Origin: Proteles cristata cristata
Lineage: Eukaryota > Chordata > Mammalia > Carnivora > Hyaenidae
Assembly (NCBI GenBank): GCA_017311185.1
Contig: JAESUZ010000990.1
Coordinates: 868,001-932,000 of the forward strand
DNA: 64,000 bases
Reading direction: 5' to 3'
Under the pieces are notes generated by a model. The model saw only the letters and a list, made by a program, of their open reading frames with translations. It ran no database searches and was not told the origin of the DNA. Below are positions 1-9,949 of the stretch, piece after piece (the first letter of the stretch is position 1; every line of letters starts with the position of its first letter). The position numbers were made by a program, and so were the translations under genes.

Positions 1-605
1 ATAGATGTGAACACATCAGGAAGCCAAACATGTAGATATCTTGGGAAGAACACCTGAGGCTTAGCCAGTGCAAGTTCTCCCTAAGGAGAATTCATGAAAG
101 AATGTGTGGTTGAACCAGAAGACAGAATTGGGAGATTAATAAGAGATGAGGTCATTTGTAGCAACATGGATGGAACTAGAGGGTGTTATGCTGAGTGAAA
201 TAAGTCAGGAAGAGAAGGAGAGATACTATATGTTTGCATATATAGGTGGATTAGGAGGAACTTAACGGAGGACCATGGGGAAGAAGAACGGGAAAAAGAA
301 GTTGGAAAAATAGGGAGAGGGAGGGAAGCAAACTATGAGAGACTCTTGAATACTGAGAACAAACTGAGGGCTGATGGGGGTGGGGGAGAAGGGAAGGGGG
401 ATGATGGGCATGTAGGAGGGCACTCGTTGAGATGAGCACTGGGTGTTATAAGGAAACCAACTTGACAAGAAACTATTAAAAAAAAGAGATGAGGTCAAAG
501 GAATAATTTTGCCAGCAAAAAACCATGATATTTAACACAAGTGGTGTGGGAACCGAAAGGAGGGTTTGATCAAAGGGCTTATACAATTTAAATGGTGTTT
601 TAAAG
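1..605 (-). repeat. Ancient L2 LINE fragment, split by an L1
   Basis: The flanks of the young L1 at 155-483 read as one antisense L2 sequence. The left part ends in gagatgaggtca and the right part contains a diverged form of the L2 stretch around 'ggagggttttaagcagaggag' (near 560-600). The copy is very degraded, so the outer limits are uncertain. It carries no reading frame. Confidence 0.55.
155..483 (+). mobile_element. 5'-truncated young carnivore L1, 3' UTR end
   Basis: The purine-rich 3' UTR is recognisable (ggaggattaggaggaactt, gagagactcttgaatac, gagcactgggtgttata) and ends in an A run. A perfect 14-bp target-site duplication, aagagatgaggtca, flanks it at 141-154 and 484-497. Only the last ~330 bp of an L1 was copied, so no ORF1 or ORF2 is present. 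Confidence 0.9.
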
Positions 606-1675
606 GAATTTTCCCTTATTATTGGAATTCAGTAAATTTTATGTTTTAAAACCTAGCATTGGGGTGAGTTTTAATTAGAATACACCCATACCTTCACATA
701 CAAACACACTCATACAAACACATCCAGAACACACTACTTAATAGTTATGACTAGCAGATAAATTGACATGCAAATTTTTGTAATATCTGAAGTTTCTAGT
801 TATTTTTATGCACATTGATCTATTTCCAGACAGGTTTTATTAACCTACTTTAACAAGGGAAAACTAAGAGTTTTAGTGTGATCTGTTAAAGACAGTTAAA
901 ATAATGGAAGAGATAATAATACAATACCTGTCACGAATATAGCCTAATTCTATTTTTCCAAAGTCACGTTGCTATGCAGAAATATTGGTATATTGGTAAC
1001 ACTTTCAAGTATATTATGTAAGTTGGAAGAAATGAGAAAATGTATAGTCAGCTATATTTGGCTTTTCAAATCTGTGATTTTGAAGCCATTTATTCTTTAA
1101 TCACACAATAAGAATAGGAGAAAATTCGGATAGATGTGCCAATGTTTTTCACAATTAACAGTAAATTTAAGAAATTTTAGCAAAGACTGTTTGCATTATA
1201 ATTATACAAAAGATTAAAAAATCTCAAAACTGCTCTTTATTGTGTTTCAAAGAACACAACTGCATGTTAAAGAATTCTTAATTGTGTATTAAAGAATAAT
1301 AGACATTTATCAACATATTCAAATTCCAGAAGATGAAATTTAAAATTCTTCATTTGGGTATGTGTGTATTTATACAATAATATATATAATTATATATTAT
1401 TGAATGATTAAATGAATAAATGATAAACATAAAGGTACCATGATACCAGGGATTGGGATACATTTTCCGTACAGTCAGTTTTAAAATGTGTCTCACTCAT
1501 TCAGTTCTGCCTTTGTAGCACAAAGTATAAAATATGTGTAAATGAATTAAGTGGCTATGTTCTGAGATCACATGAGGTCGGGCACATTCAAGGTGGTATG
1601 GGCATAGACAAGTGGCTGTGTTCTAATATACATTTATTTACAAAAACAAATAGCAAATAAAACACAAAAACAGAA
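606..1675. other. Unassigned AT-rich sequence
   Basis: I see no gene and no repeat family. There are short TA-rich runs near 1375-1425 and many stop codons in all frames. Confidence 0.5.
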
Positions 1676-2097
1676 GGATTCTTGGGTGGCTCAGTTGGTT
1701 AAGCATCTGACTCTTGATTTTTTTTAAATCTTTAATGTTTGAAAAGAGACAGAGTGAGCAGGGGAGGGTCAGAGAGAGAGGGAGACAAAGAATCCAAAGA
1801 CAGGCTCCAAGCTCTGAGCTAGCTGTCAGCACAGAGCCTGACACGGGACTTGAACCCATGGACCTGAGATCATGACCTGAGCGGAAGTCGGACGCATAAC
1901 CACCCAGATGCCCCTGACTCGTGATTTCAGCTCAGGTCATGATCTCACAGTTTCTGAGTTCAAGCCCAGCGTCAGGCTTCGTGCTACGGAGCCAGCTTGA
2001 TATTCTCCCTCTTAGTCTCTCTCTGCCCTACTCCACTCTGTGATCTCTCTGTCTCTCTCTCACTCTCAAAATAAATAAATAAACTTTATAAAAAAAA
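1676..2097 (+). mobile_element. Feliform tRNA-derived SINE (host of a nested SINE)
   Basis: The head (cttgggtggctcagttggtt) is at the left and the body resumes at 1928 after an internal insertion. The tail is CT-rich, then aataaataaataaac. The older form of the body is present. The copy is interrupted at 1718-1914 by an antisense SINE. Confidence 0.9.
1718..1914 (-). mobile_element. SINE nested inside another SINE
   Basis: This antisense SINE has its T-rich tail at the left and its tRNA-like head (cacccagatgcccc) at the right. It duplicated 13 bp of the host SINE: tgactcttgattt at 1708-1720 and tgactcgtgattt at 1915-1927, one mismatch. On the minus strand its body reads gacagctagctcagagc, which marks the intermediate subfamily. 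Confidence 0.92.
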
Positions 2098-2350
2098 TAT
2101 CATATGTGTGCACGTATAGGAGGATTAGGAGGAGCTTAACAGAGGACCAAGGGGGAGAAGAAGGGCGGAAATGGTGGGGGAAAGGGGGAGAGGCAAACCA
2201 TGAGAGACTCTTGAATGCTGACAAAAACTGAGGACTGGTGGATGTGGGGGGGAGGAGGGGTGGGCATGGAGGAGGGCACTTGTGGGGATGAGCACTGGGT
2301 GTTATGTGGAAACTAATTTGACAATAAACTATTTGTAAAAAAAAAAATAA
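2098..2350 (+). mobile_element. 5'-truncated young L1 3' UTR
   Basis: It has the same 3' UTR type as 155-483 and 35540-35769: gtataggaggattaggagg, then gagagactcttgaatgctga, then caataaactatttgt plus an A run. It begins directly against the A tail of the SINE at 1676-2097, so the A tail was probably its target. Confidence 0.85.
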
Positions 2351-2443
2351 CAGTAAAAACAAAAAACAGATGGCAAACTGGATTTGACCTATAGGTATAC
2401 TTTTCTGACTTGCCTGTACAACATTAAGAAATAGTCAATGACT

Positions 2444-2649
2444 GGGCGCCTGGGTGGCTTAGTCGGTTAAGCGCCGACTTTCGCTTAGGTCATGATCTCA
2501 CGGTTCATGGGTTCGAGCTCCGCATCGGGCTCTGTGCTGACTGCCAGCTCAGAGCCTGGAGCCTGTTTCAGTCTGTGACTCCCTCTCTCTCTCTGACCCT
2601 CCCCTGCTCACACTGTCTCTTTCTCTCCTAGAAATAAAAAAAAAAAAAA
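2444..2649 (+). mobile_element. Young-type SINE, full length
   Basis: It carries the youngest subfamily marks: cttagtcggttaagcg, gctgactgccagctcag and cagtctgtgactccc. The flanking duplication is aagaaatagtcaatgact at 2426-2443 and aagaaatagtgaatgact at 2650-2667, 17 of 18 identical. The tRNA-like A box (tggcttagtcggtt) and B box (gggttcgagctc) regions of the Pol III promoter are visible. Confidence 0.95.
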
Positions 2650-2667
2650 AAGAAATAGTGAATGACT

Positions 2668-3448
2668 TTACTTAACGAGAAATTGTACATTAAACAGATA
2701 TGTCTTTCCAATAATTTTGGTACATAGTTGAGGGAGTTCAAACATCGAGGTTCACTGATCTAAGCAAAACCTCTCAAAATAAAGTTAATTTAAATATTTT
2801 TTTCTGTTTAGTTTTAATCACAATTTTATTTCAATAATTTGTGAATAACATCATGAATTACCAATGAATATATTTCCAATATTTGTCTAACTTTTAAAAC
2901 TGAAGCGATAGACAAAAAACATAAGGTAGAAAATAAAGTAATTGAATTAATATTTGTATTTCAATTTCCAGTAAGTTTACATATAATATTGGCTCTAATA
3001 GATTTTTAACAGTGATTAAGAAGGAAAGATTCAATACTCTCAAAATATTCACTCGAATGTTCAGCTTATATAATATATGTGTCAGTATTAATTTATTCAT
3101 TCATCATTAAAGTGCTAAGTGCTTATATATAATCGTTATTACTCTTAGACTTAACTACAAATGAGGTGGGATGAATAGTAATTGATATAAAAATTAAAAC
3201 TCCTTTTTTACTTTCATATTCCATACAAATTACTACTACTAATACTTATCATGTTATTTTATATATGCTGAGAACTATTATTTTAAGATTATACCTAGAA
3301 TTATCATCCAGCATATTTATCATATTTTTCAGGATTTGAAAAATCCTGTTTTGAATAGAGTATATTCTAATTTCTATTTCTTAATATTTTACTTTAATAA
3401 CTGACATTCACTAAAATATCATATTGACTCACATGTTGATTTTTTTTT
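2668..3448. other. Unassigned AT-rich sequence
   Basis: There is no gene, no recognised repeat and no long reading frame. Confidence 0.5.
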
Positions 3449-3460
3449 CATTTGTTCCTT

Positions 3461-3672
3461 TTTTTTTAAAGTTTATTTATTTATTTTGAGTGACAGAGAG
3501 AGGAAGAGAGAGTTAGAAGTGCACAAGTGGGTGGAGGAGCAGAAAGAGAGAATCCCAGGCAGGCTCCCTACCAGCATGGAGACTGCGCCGGGTTCAATCT
3601 CCCCAACTGGGAGATCATGACCTGAGCCAAAATCAAGAGTCAGACGCTTAATCACCTGAGCCACCCAGGAGC
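3461..3672 (-). mobile_element. SINE, older type
   Basis: The T-rich tail and tttatttattttgag are at the left, and the head ccacccaggagcc is at the right. The duplication is catttgttccttttt at about 3449 and catttgttcttttttg from 3673. The body is diverged. Confidence 0.9.
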
Positions 3673-3689
3673 CATTTGTTCTTTTTTGA

Positions 3690-4066
3690 TGAGTTTCTCC
3701 TCCCCACCCCCCACCAGTGCAAATTCTTACTTTAATCCAGGATATAATTTGCACCTAGAAGTTAAAATTAACCCAAAACTACTGTCTTAAAGTATTTAAT
3801 CTCATCATTTTTAGGCTCCCTCTCTACCTGTAAGATGCTAGGGAGATCTTTTCATATTTGAATATGGCTGCTGATTTCTAAAAACATTGTAATTCAGAAT
3901 TTTAAAATACACTCTTAACCACTTAAGAATTGTTCATCTTTTTACCATTACTCAAAGTGGTAAGTTTTTGCTTCATTTTTCTTTTTGATTCAAATATAGC
4001 TTCTGAATTTTTTTTTAAATTGCATATAATCATTGATGCCTGTTTCTTCTCCACTATAAGCGATTA
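3690..4066. other. Unassigned sequence
   Basis: I see no gene or repeat here. A short C-rich run lies at 3702-3714. Confidence 0.45.
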
Positions 4067-4335
4067 CCAAAAATAAAAAAATAAAAAAATAAAAAATAAA
4101 AAAAAAGTGGGGGCCCTGGGTGGCTTAGTCGGTTAAGCGTCCGACTTTCGCTTGGGTCATGATCTCGCGGTTTGTGGGTTCGAGACCTGCGTCGGGCTCT
4201 GTGCTGACTGCCAGCTCAGAGCCTGGAGCCTGTTTCAGTCTGCGACTCCCTCTCTCTCTGACCCTCCCCTGCTCATGCTCTCTCTCTATCTCTCTCTCTT
4301 AGAAATAAATTTAAAAAAAAATTAAAAAAAAAAAG
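4067..4335 (+). mobile_element. Young-type SINE behind an A-rich tract
   Basis: A (TAAAAAA)-like run occupies 4067-4106. The SINE follows from about 4107 with all young marks (cttagtcggttaagcgtccg, gctgactgccagctcag, tctcttagaaataaa). It apparently inserted into or beside an older A tail, so the duplication cannot be read. Confidence 0.9.
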
Positions 4336-4740
4336 AGTTCACCGATGTTTACCCCTCACTCCTGGGTCTACAGATGACAGCATTTCTCAAACCCTTTGCA
4401 GCTGGTGGGTCCATGTGACAAAGTTTTGTCTGTGGGTCACGAATGGAGGTAGTATGTGTCCCTGGTGAGATGATGAAGAGCCTGAGTGTAATGGCCCAGG
4501 GTGTCTCCCTATACATTTGTGGTCTTAGAGAAGAACATGTGCTGAAATTATGAAGTCACAAAACCAACCCCCACCCCCAGTTCACTGGATGAACCCTGCC
4601 CCAGTGAGTCCCTTGGACAAACTGATTAAGGGCCTGCCTGCGACCACAGTACACCCATTATAACTAGTAAAGTGTAGACACCGTAGAGAAAAAAAAAAAG
4701 TAAAAATCAGTAAACGAGAATAAAGAAAGAAAATCACCTT
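4336..4740. other. Unassigned, possible LTR relic
   Basis: This stretch is less AT-rich than its surroundings. Its layout (gcagctggtgggtccatgtga, then gcctgagtgtaatggcc, then aaccctgccccagtgag) resembles a decayed MaLR-type LTR, but I cannot align it securely. No gene is seen. Confidence 0.25.
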
Positions 4741-5235
4741 AGGCATTTGATACATACACATTAAATGGCATTATCCTTTACACACTATTTTGTAATCTGC
4801 TCCTTTGGTTAACATTACCTCTTGACCATTTCCCAAGCCATTAAATGTTATTCTGCAACATAATGTTTAATGGCTGCATAGTATTATATGGTAACGGTCT
4901 GTGAAAATTTGTTCAATCAATTTCCTATTCTTAGACTATCAGGTTGTTTAGAAAATTTTCCATTACAAACTATATTGCAGTGAACAATGTTATAGCTCTA
5001 GCTTAAATATATCTACAATCACTCCTATAAAATAAATAGAAATAAAATTTTTGATGTGAATGTTATAAAATGCTAAAGCTTTTGCCATAAGTGCACTAAT
5101 TTACACCACTACTAACTTAATGAGGATTTTTTCACTATTTTGGGTCACTTTTTAAAAATTCTTAACTTTAAAGATGTTAAATATATTAGAAATTGGGTCC
5201 TTTACTTTTTTCCCTGTCAAAAATGTTTTAACATT
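4741..5235 (-). repeat. Old L1-like fragment
   Basis: Phrases such as tttaatggctgcatagtatta, then aggttgtttagaaaattttcc, then gcagtgaacaatgttata follow the order of the antisense 3' half of an old L1. The copy is heavily mutated. Confidence 0.5.
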
Positions 5236-5800
5236 TCATCGTATATATTTTTGAAATTTAAGTAAACTTGTCAACAATTTGTCAGCAATATTGAGAATAA
5301 GTTCCAATTCAATTGAAAATCTATTATTAAGTACTGTTTATAAGTTGGTCATCTCGAAGGCACTGAGTTACCCAGAATTTGATTGTTGTATGGAAGTTTC
5401 ATCTCAAAATCGTCAGATTAATTTTTATCAGAGATATTCTCAAAATTGTTTCAACTAAGTTTTAGGTCATTTACAATTTCAATTTTCTGTTGAGAAATTA
5501 TATATGTCAGAATCTCAAGCCAGCCAATCCAATTATAATGCTCAATTTTTTTGCAAACCTATTTCTTTTCCTTAAGTCTAAATTACATGCCTGGCAATAT
5601 ATTTAGTTTCAATTTTTCTTCATATATTGGGTGCCTAGCATTGCCAAATTTATTTCAGAAACATAATATACACTGTCCTTATTGTTCTCAATTTCAGTAC
5701 CTAAAGAAAATTCTGGTTATCTCAGGCTGAATCAAGTTTCTATCTCCGATGGCATCTACTATGGCTACAAGCAGGTTATGTTTTAAGAAAACCACACTTC
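5236..5800. other. Unassigned AT-rich sequence
   Basis: No gene or recognisable repeat is seen. Confidence 0.45.
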
Positions 5801-6006
5801 TTTTTTCTTAATGTTTACTTATTTTTGAGAGAGAGACAAAGCATGAGTGGGGTGAGGGGGAGAGAGAGAGAGAGACACAGAATCTGAAGGAGCTCCAGAC
5901 TGAGCTGTCAGCACAGAGTCTGAAGCAAGGCCCAAACTCAGGAGCTGTGTGATCATGACCTGAGCTGAAGGCAGACATTTAGGTGACTGAGCCACCCAGG
6001 TGCCCC
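5801..6006 (-). mobile_element. SINE, older type
   Basis: cttaatgtttacttatttttgag is preceded by a T run, then comes a GA-rich stretch, gagctgtcagcacagag, and the head gagccacccaggtgcccc. I could not read a clean duplication. Confidence 0.9.
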
Positions 6007-6224
6007 AGAAAGTCTCTGAGACCTTCTAAAATTGAAGAATTGCCTCAAAAGAAAGATGTATGCAAAGATGAGTGGAAGGGGCATTCTTAGGCAGAAACCA
6101 CAACACCATGAGCATTTAATGTTCATACTTCTAATTACTATTCGATTGCTTTATATATTTTCACTATCATAACAAACACTACACTTGGTCACTATCCATG
6201 TCATTTAGCTTCTTGTATGCCTTT

Positions 6225-6352
6225 CTAACAAATCACAGACTACTCAAGGCCATAACTGTGGGTGTCTTATTTACCAATGTGTCTCTGAAGCCAAGCGAAT
6301 TATCTGACACATAGTTAAGTTCTTAATAAATATATGTTGATTGAATGAATAA
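6225..6352 (+). repeat. L2 LINE 3' end
   Basis: The terminal L2 phrase is preserved in order: tgtgtctctgaagcc, atctgacacatagttaag, cttaataaatatatgttga, ttgaatgaataaa. It is a 3' fragment without coding capacity. Confidence 0.8.
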
Positions 6353-6479
6353 ATAAAATAAAATAAATAATTATTGGATCTTGTTTTAATAAAGGGTATT
6401 TGCAAACTGTATTTTAGTATTTTCTTTTTTGGATATTTTGAAAGCAAATGATATTCAAATAGATTAAACTTGTATTTGA

Positions 6480-6740
6480 TGATTACCCACTCTGTGTAGT
6501 GTTGAAGCCCTACATATTAACAATATGGAAATAAATAGGCATTGGAAGTCATAACCTGGCAGAAGGGAAAGTTTTCAACAGATACACAGTATATGATGAT
6601 ACAGGAAGTTGAAAGGAGGATGTGTCAGATAAAGGGGTGGTACTAGAGAGGAAATTCAACTCAAGGATGGTTTATGCAATATCCTAGTTCTTCAAGCAAG
6701 TAAAAGACATGGACTTGTAATTAAATGTTTCTTCAATAAA
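6480..6740 (-). repeat. Probable L2 fragment
   Basis: The phrases tgattacccactctgtgtagtg, ctacatattaacaatatgg and aaataggcattggaagtc resemble antisense L2 (position and order), but identity is low. Confidence 0.4.
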
Positions 6741-7272
6741 CAGGTCAATTTTGGTTCTAGGTCCTTTGTGATGGAGCTTCATAGGAAGAGTGAAATGCAA
6801 GCAGCACAACATGGATCTATATCTACATATTTTTTTTCATATCTAAAATGGGATACAGTACTTTAACTCTTAAAATGACCTCACCAAATTATTTCACATT
6901 TCTATTTTGATCAGCTTATAAATTTTACTGAGCTAATTGTAATACAATCTTTGTGCACACCAAGACCACTATGATGCATATTATATAACTGTCTGTGGTT
7001 AAATTTGTATAGAGAACAGGCTTCTCTTCTGCTCAATGTTAGCCAATCCATCAGGACTAAAGTGAGTTTGTGCTCATCAACAAAACTGTAACTAACTCAA
7101 AGTATCTGAAAACTGTTGCTTCCATATGTCCACTGCCAGTATTGAGTTAATCAGAGCTAGATGTTTTGTGAACTCTCTTCCAACTTCATGTGAAAGGTTA
7201 AAAAGGATAAATAAAATATTAACACAACCAACAATCATGAGGAGAAGTACAATAGTTTCATAAGATTCTGGA
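6741..7272. other. Unassigned sequence
   Basis: No gene or recognisable repeat is seen. Confidence 0.45.
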
Positions 7273-7284
7273 GGTCTCTAATTC

Positions 7285-7517
7285 CTTTTTATTTAAGTTG
7301 AGAGGTTATTTATTTATTTATTTTTTAAAGTTTATTCATTTTGAGAGAGAGAGAGAGCATGAGCATGTGGGAGGAGTAAAGAAAGGTATGGAGAGAGAAT
7401 CCCAAGCAGGCTCTGCACCAACAGTGCAGAACCCAATGTGGGGTTCGAACTCACCAACTGGAAGATCATGACCTGAGCCAAAATCAAGTGTCAGATTCTC
7501 AACAAACTGAGCCTGAG
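7285..7517 (-). mobile_element. SINE, older type
   Basis: A perfect 12-bp duplication, ggtctctaattc, lies at 7273-7284 and 7518-7529. The tail holds (TTTA)n and a GA run. The head at the right is eroded (gagcctgaggg in place of gagccacccaggc). Confidence 0.9.
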
Positions 7518-7684
7518 GGTCTCTAATTCTGAGACTCATTCATTAAACTGGTCTCTACAATTTCACAGTGTATGAGATGATCAGTTTATTAATCACAATG
7601 GGCATCAGAAATGGGGTTTGAATCTTGATATAAGATGTGAGCTGTAAACAAGTGTTGGTTTAGCTCTAATTGGCAGGCAGTAGT

Positions 7685-7785
7685 GTCTCTTCTTCCTCAC
7701 AATCCTCCTCCTGCCCCTACTCCTCATTTCTCCTGGTTTTCTTCTTCCTCTTCCTATTCCTTATCCTCCTCTTCTTCCTTCTCCA
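7685..7785. repeat. Polypyrimidine low-complexity tract
   Basis: About 100 bp are almost all C and T on the plus strand (tcctcctcctgcccctactcc, cttcttcctcttcctattcc). It is not a tandem array of one unit. Confidence 0.85.
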
Positions 7786-7949
7786 TAATTTCACTAAATT
7801 CTAGCCAAATGAATTATTTATAACAGCTTCTATTTTAATTAAAAAAACAAAGACCCCTACAAATCACCACCACCATCATGACTACAAAAAGTATTTATTT
7901 ACTACCACAACCTTTATTCAGTATAACAGACATTATTTTGTTATGATTA

Positions 7950-8165
7950 AAAAGGCAACTCTGAAGCTAATTCCTTGGATTCAGAATTGGCTTCTATCAC
8001 TTATTAGTTGTTACTTTTCAATAATTTTCAGAAAAAATTAAATAAATAATTTTCTAGGGTCTCTGTACATCAATTTTCCAAGTATAAAATTATATATGTA
8101 ACTGGAAGATTACAGCTAATAGTAAATGGCTAGAACCTGGCAAACCACTCAAAGAATGCTTTGTT
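7950..8165 (+). repeat. MIR SINE relic
   Basis: The order follows MIR: gattcagaattggcttctatc, acttattagttgttac, ctctgtacatcaattttcc, then tagaacctggcaaacc. It is old and diverged. Confidence 0.65.
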
Positions 8166-8204
8166 ATACTTTTTTCACACAGTTAGAGAAAATATTTTAC
8201 TTTT

Positions 8205-8310
8205 CTGAACATGCATATCAAATACCTACCAAGTGCTCCACATAGCACTGAAGATTCACAATCATATGAACACAAAAAACAAATGATTGCACAGAAAGAG
8301 GAAAAGTTAA
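8205..8310 (-). repeat. Possible L2 3' end fragment
   Basis: atacctaccaagtgctccacat followed by agcactgaagattcacaat resembles the antisense L2 end (cctactatgtgccaggcac). It is short and weak. Confidence 0.35.
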
Positions 8311-8818
8311 GGAGTAGACAAAATTCTATAATATTCTTGGGGTTTTCTCTCCCTACCCTATTTCTGCAAATGTGAATTTTGAGGTCAGAATATTAATCTG
8401 CTGATTGAATAGATTAGTGCTTTCTTGAAAATGTTAAAATATTAATTTCAGAATCACTATGATAAGGGTGTTGATAATTTTTTTAACATATGAATCAATA
8501 TTCTCTAGTACAACCAGAGAGATATGAATCAATACATATTAGTTTAATGTCAAAGCTAGATGTGCAGTTTAAAAATAGGAAATTGCTTTCTGAGTAGAAA
8601 ATAAAATAATTTTTTCTTAAAGTGGAAGATCCTTTCAGAGCCCAAGTCATCCCCTGGTGATTCTCTTGGGTTCTACCACATTTTTTTTAGTTTTGGATTG
8701 CTATTTAGTGTTCTGTTTTCCCCGTTTGTAATATGGGTATTTTGAGATTATTGCTCTTCTATTGAAACAACACTTTCTTTTCCACAAGCTGCCTTCATCT
8801 TGGTCATATATTTATGTT
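8311..8818. other. Unassigned sequence
   Basis: No gene or recognisable repeat is seen. Confidence 0.45.
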
Positions 8819-8834
8819 TGTTTGTTAAATTTTT

Positions 8835-9046
8835 TTAAAAATATTTTTATTTATTTCTCGGAGAGAGAGAGACAGCGTGAACAGGGAAGGGTCAGAGAGA
8901 GAGGGAGATGCAGACTCTGGAATAGGCTCCAGGATCTGAGCTGGCAGTCAGCACAGAGCCCGACGCGGGGCTCGAACCCACCAACCGCGAGATCGTGACC
9001 TAAGCGAAAGTCGGACGCTTAACTGACTAAGCCACCCAGGCGCCCC
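8835..9046 (-). mobile_element. Young-type SINE, full length
   Basis: A perfect 16-bp duplication, tgtttgttaaattttt, lies at 8819-8834 and 9047-9062. The internal sequence is close to the young consensus (gagctggcagtcagcacagag, cctaagcgaaagtcggacgc, ccacccaggcgcccc). The head includes intact A- and B-box regions on the minus strand. Confidence 0.96.
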
Positions 9047-9062
9047 TGTTTGTTAAATTTTT

Positions 9063-9890
9063 GACATTGTTCATGAAATAATGAGTCAATTGGTTATATA
9101 GGCCAATTTTCCCTTAAGTAAATTTGTATTATAAGTACTGTTACACTTTAGCTCATCATTACAACAGGATATAGAATAGAGATTTTACAGCAATTGTGAC
9201 TAATAATTGTGAAAATTCTTCTAAAATGAACCTATATGGAATTGCCAACATCAGAGACAGATGCCCCTTCTCTACGAATCACCAAGTAAGAAGGGACTCC
9301 ACTATCATCAGTCATTCACTGCTCACCCTCCTTCTTCACAGAAAGAAATAAATGGGAGAAGAGTGGTTCAGTAGTAATATTCTCCTTGTTCCTTGCCCCA
9401 TTTTGTTTGGAAATGGGTAGCCCCTATTCAATATGCTGCTTTACAGAATGCAAGGCAGTCAATTCTGTGAGTTGCCCTTGTGCCAGCCTAAGAATTGGGG
9501 AGAAATATCAAGTTGAACATTCAACTTATTTGAGAGGTGCAAACTATACTCCCTCCATTTGAGAAATATTAAGGATGAGTGAATGTTGTGCGAATGAAGG
9601 GCTACTACTGCTGAATTTAGCCCACCTGCAGCCATTGTATCAATACCAAAGGCAGGAATATTGTCTATCAGCCCAAGGGAGCCTAGGAATAAGAGACAAA
9701 TATATCTACAAAGAGGGAGCTTATAGCTGAGGCAAGAGGGCTGTTTGGAAAACAATGAACTAAATTTTGAAGAAGGAATTGTCAGTAGGGAAGATATACA
9801 GGATTCATTGAAGAATTCAAACATGCTTTTAAAAAACCATTCAGCATTTGCATGTTTTCCACAGAGGGCACTGATGGGTAATCATTATTA
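9063..9890. other. Unassigned, somewhat GC-richer segment
   Basis: No repeat family is recognised. It holds the longest open frame in the window (minus strand, 9459-9824, 121 codons). That frame shows no domain, no start context worth noting and no flanking exon signal I can support, so I do not call a gene. Confidence 0.4.
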
Positions 9891-9899
9891 CCCAGAGAG

Positions 9900-9947
9900 T
9901 CAGAGAAAAAAAGAGAGACAGAGACAGAAAGAGAGAGAGAGAAAATA
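9900..9947. repeat. GA-rich low-complexity tract
   Basis: Nearly all purine on the plus strand (agagacagagacagaaagag and similar). It is not attached to a SINE I can recognise. Confidence 0.75.
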
Positions 9948-9949
9948 AC

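Noticed and set aside
9459..9824. 121-codon open frame, minus strand
   Set aside because: No recognisable domain, no splice or promoter context, and a length compatible with chance in a 64-kb window.
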